Assembly (NCBI GenBank): GCA_946221975.1
Contig: CAMIGT010000090.1
Span: forward strand, 1-6,280
DNA: 6,280 nt
Source: an uncultured Blastococcus sp.
GTDB lineage: Bacteria > Actinomycetota > Actinomycetes > Mycobacteriales > Antricoccaceae
Reading direction: 5' to 3'
Made by a program: the position numbers and the translations under genes. The notes below the pieces were generated by a model. It was given only the letters and a program-made list of their open reading frames with translations. It did not search any database and was not told where the DNA came from. Position 1 is the stretch's first letter; the number at the start of each line of letters is the position of its first letter. Shown piece by piece: positions 5,118 through 6,280 of this stretch.

Positions 5118-6280
5118 ATGTCGCTGCGCGCCACCGCTGACACTCGACGCAGCGAACCGGTGGAGGTCGCCGCGGCCGAACTCGACCTGACGGCGTACGT
5201 GCGCCCGGGCGACCGGCTCGTGTGGGGGCAAGGACCGGCCGAACCACACTCGCTGACGAGCGCCCTCGTCGAGCAGCGTGCCGCGATCGTCGGTGATGGC
5301 GAACGTCTCGACATCTTCCTCGCGGTCACGCTTGGCGACTCGATGCGCGCCGAGTACGCCGAGCAGTTCCGCTACTTCGGGCTGGGCGGGCTCGGTCAGA
5401 CGTCGCGGCTGACCAAGGCCGGCGCGGTCGAGGTGATGCCGACCCGTCTCGGCGCGGTCACCCGGCTGATCCGCTCGGGCCGGCTGCGCTTTGACGTCGT
5501 CCTCGTCCAGCTCAGCGAACCGCGCGACGGGGTCTGCTCGACCGGGCTCGTGGGCGACATGTTGCAGGACGCGATCCGCACGGCGCGCGTGGTGATCGGC
5601 GAGATCAACCCGCACGTGCCGTTCAGCCGCGGCGACACCCAGGTGCCGCTTCGCGATCTCGATGTCGTCGTGCGCTCGGACGCGCCGCTGCCGCAGTGGC
5701 CCGCGGCGCGAGTCAGCCCGGACGCGCAGCGTATCGCCGAGCAGATCGCCGAGCTCGTGCCCGACGGCGCGACGCTGCAGATGGGGATCGGCGCGATCCC
5801 GGAGGCGTTTGCGGCGGCCGCCACCGGCAAGCGCGACCTGGCGATCCACAGCGGGATGGTCGGCGATGCGGTGATCGAGCTCGTCGAGTCGGGAGCGGTG
5901 ACCAACGCGCGCAAGCCGATCGACACCGGGGTGAGCGTGACCGGGCTGGCCTTCGGCACCGAGCGGCTGGTGCGCTGGATCGACGACAACCCCGAGGTGG
6001 TGCTGCGCTCCATCGACCACACGCACGGCATCCGGCCGCTCAGCGCGCTGCCGGATCTCTGGGCGATCAACAGCGCGATCGAGATCGACCTGACCGGCCA
6101 GGTCAACGCCGAGACGATGGGCGGGGTGTACGCCGGCGGGATCGGCGGCCAGCTCGACTTCGTCGACGCGGCGATCGGCTCGGAGTCCGGGCGGTCGGTG
6201 ATCGCGTTGCCTTCAACCGCCGCACGGGGAACGGTCTCGCGGATCGTCCCCCGTCTCGCCGACGGTGTGGTGACCACCCC
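5118..6280 (+). CDS. Acetyl-CoA hydrolase / 4-hydroxybutyrate CoA-transferase-like protein, 3' end missing
   Basis: The 387 visible codons belong to the acetyl-CoA hydrolase/transferase family, whose members move CoA between carboxylic acids through a glutamyl-CoA intermediate. Full proteins are about 430 residues, so only the last tens are missing. The N-terminal domain (about 25-185) includes VRPGDRLVWGQGPAEP (28-43). The C-terminal domain shows the CoA-site loop GIGAIP (223-228), then DLAIHSGMVGDAVIELVESG, AIEIDLTGQVNAE (320-332) and GGIGGQLDF (340-348). In canonical members such as 4-hydroxybutyrate CoA-transferase the third segment reads HTEM, and its Glu (about position 238) is the catalytic nucleophile. 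Here it is H-S-Gly246-M, so the normal mechanism appears absent. The frame is intact and codon use normal, so this is not decay. The gene diverges from the molybdenum hydroxylase gene. It may be a hydrolase-like, CoA-binding or altered-mechanism paralogue; family sure, activity unsure. Confidence 0.9.
   Translation, partial: MSLRATADTRRSEPVEVAAAELDLTAYVRPGDRLVWGQGPAEPHSLTSALVEQRAAIVGDGERLDIFLAVTLGDSMRAEYAEQFRYFGLGGLGQTSRLTKAGAVEVMPTRLGAVTRLIRSGRLRFDVVLVQLSEPRDGVCSTGLVGDMLQDAIRTARVVIGEINPHVPFSRGDTQVPLRDLDVVVRSDAPLPQWPAARVSPDAQRIAEQIAELVPDGATLQMGIGAIPEAFAAAATGKRDLAIHSGMVGDAVIELVESGAVTNARKPIDTGVSVTGLAFGTERLVRWIDDNPEVVLRSIDHTHGIRPLSALPDLWAINSAIEIDLTGQVNAETMGGVYAGGIGGQLDFVDAAIGSESGRSVIALPSTAARGTVSRIVPRLADGVVTT

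Noticed and set aside
4013..5329. 438-codon minus-strand frame in another phase
   Set aside because: It overlaps the hydroxylase gene in a different frame and is extremely rich in Arg and Ala, without any domain.
5082..6277. Minus-strand open frames of 314 and 293 codons
   Set aside because: They are shadows of the CoA-transferase-like gene on the plus strand, which has a Shine-Dalgarno, family motifs and correct codon bias but runs off the window without a stop.

Overview
The window is a 6.3-kb, very GC-rich, gene-dense stretch of chromosome. It most likely comes from a high-GC actinobacterium. The basis is the codon use (G or C in most third positions), the gene families present, and three genes whose only good promoter puts the transcription start at the start codon (leaderless), a habit common in Actinobacteria. 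I cannot name the genus from the sequence alone. I see no rRNA, tRNA, CRISPR array, transposase or phage gene.

Layout. (1) Bases 1-981 hold a divergent pair: the start of an ABC-transporter ATPase on the minus strand, cut by the left edge, and a GbsR/MarR-type winged-helix repressor on the plus strand. They share a 79-bp promoter region with a near-perfect 18-bp palindrome. This looks like a self-regulated export module whose permease would lie outside the window. (2) Bases 982-1145, between two convergent genes, hold an imperfect long inverted repeat of about 116 bp, flanked by short direct repeats of period 16. It is probably a dispersed palindromic element and may act as a two-way terminator. 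(3) Bases 1146-5016 hold three minus-strand genes: a molybdopterin-binding large subunit of the xanthine dehydrogenase / CO-dehydrogenase-like family (AYRGAGR loop, so not a true CO dehydrogenase), then a siderophore-interacting FAD/NAD(P)H reductase whose start is within tens of bases of the previous stop, then a DUF899 thioredoxin-fold protein with a CPGC motif, probably with its own leaderless promoter. (4) Bases 5118-6280 hold, divergently, an acetyl-CoA hydrolase / 4-hydroxybutyrate CoA-transferase-like protein, cut by the right edge. It carries Gly where the family has its catalytic Glu.

How the genes might work together. The repressor and ABC ATPase form one unit. The molybdenum hydroxylase large subunit has no FAD or 2Fe-2S subunit gene beside it in the visible sequence. 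Its next gene encodes a flavin reductase and its divergent neighbour a CoA-transferase homologue. A small oxidation / CoA-thioester catabolic locus is possible, but this is inference from position only. I found no clear new defence or mobile system. The strongest points for a second look are the substituted catalytic residue in the CoA-transferase homologue, the orphan molybdenum hydroxylase subunit, the operator overlapping two promoters, and the intergenic palindromic element.
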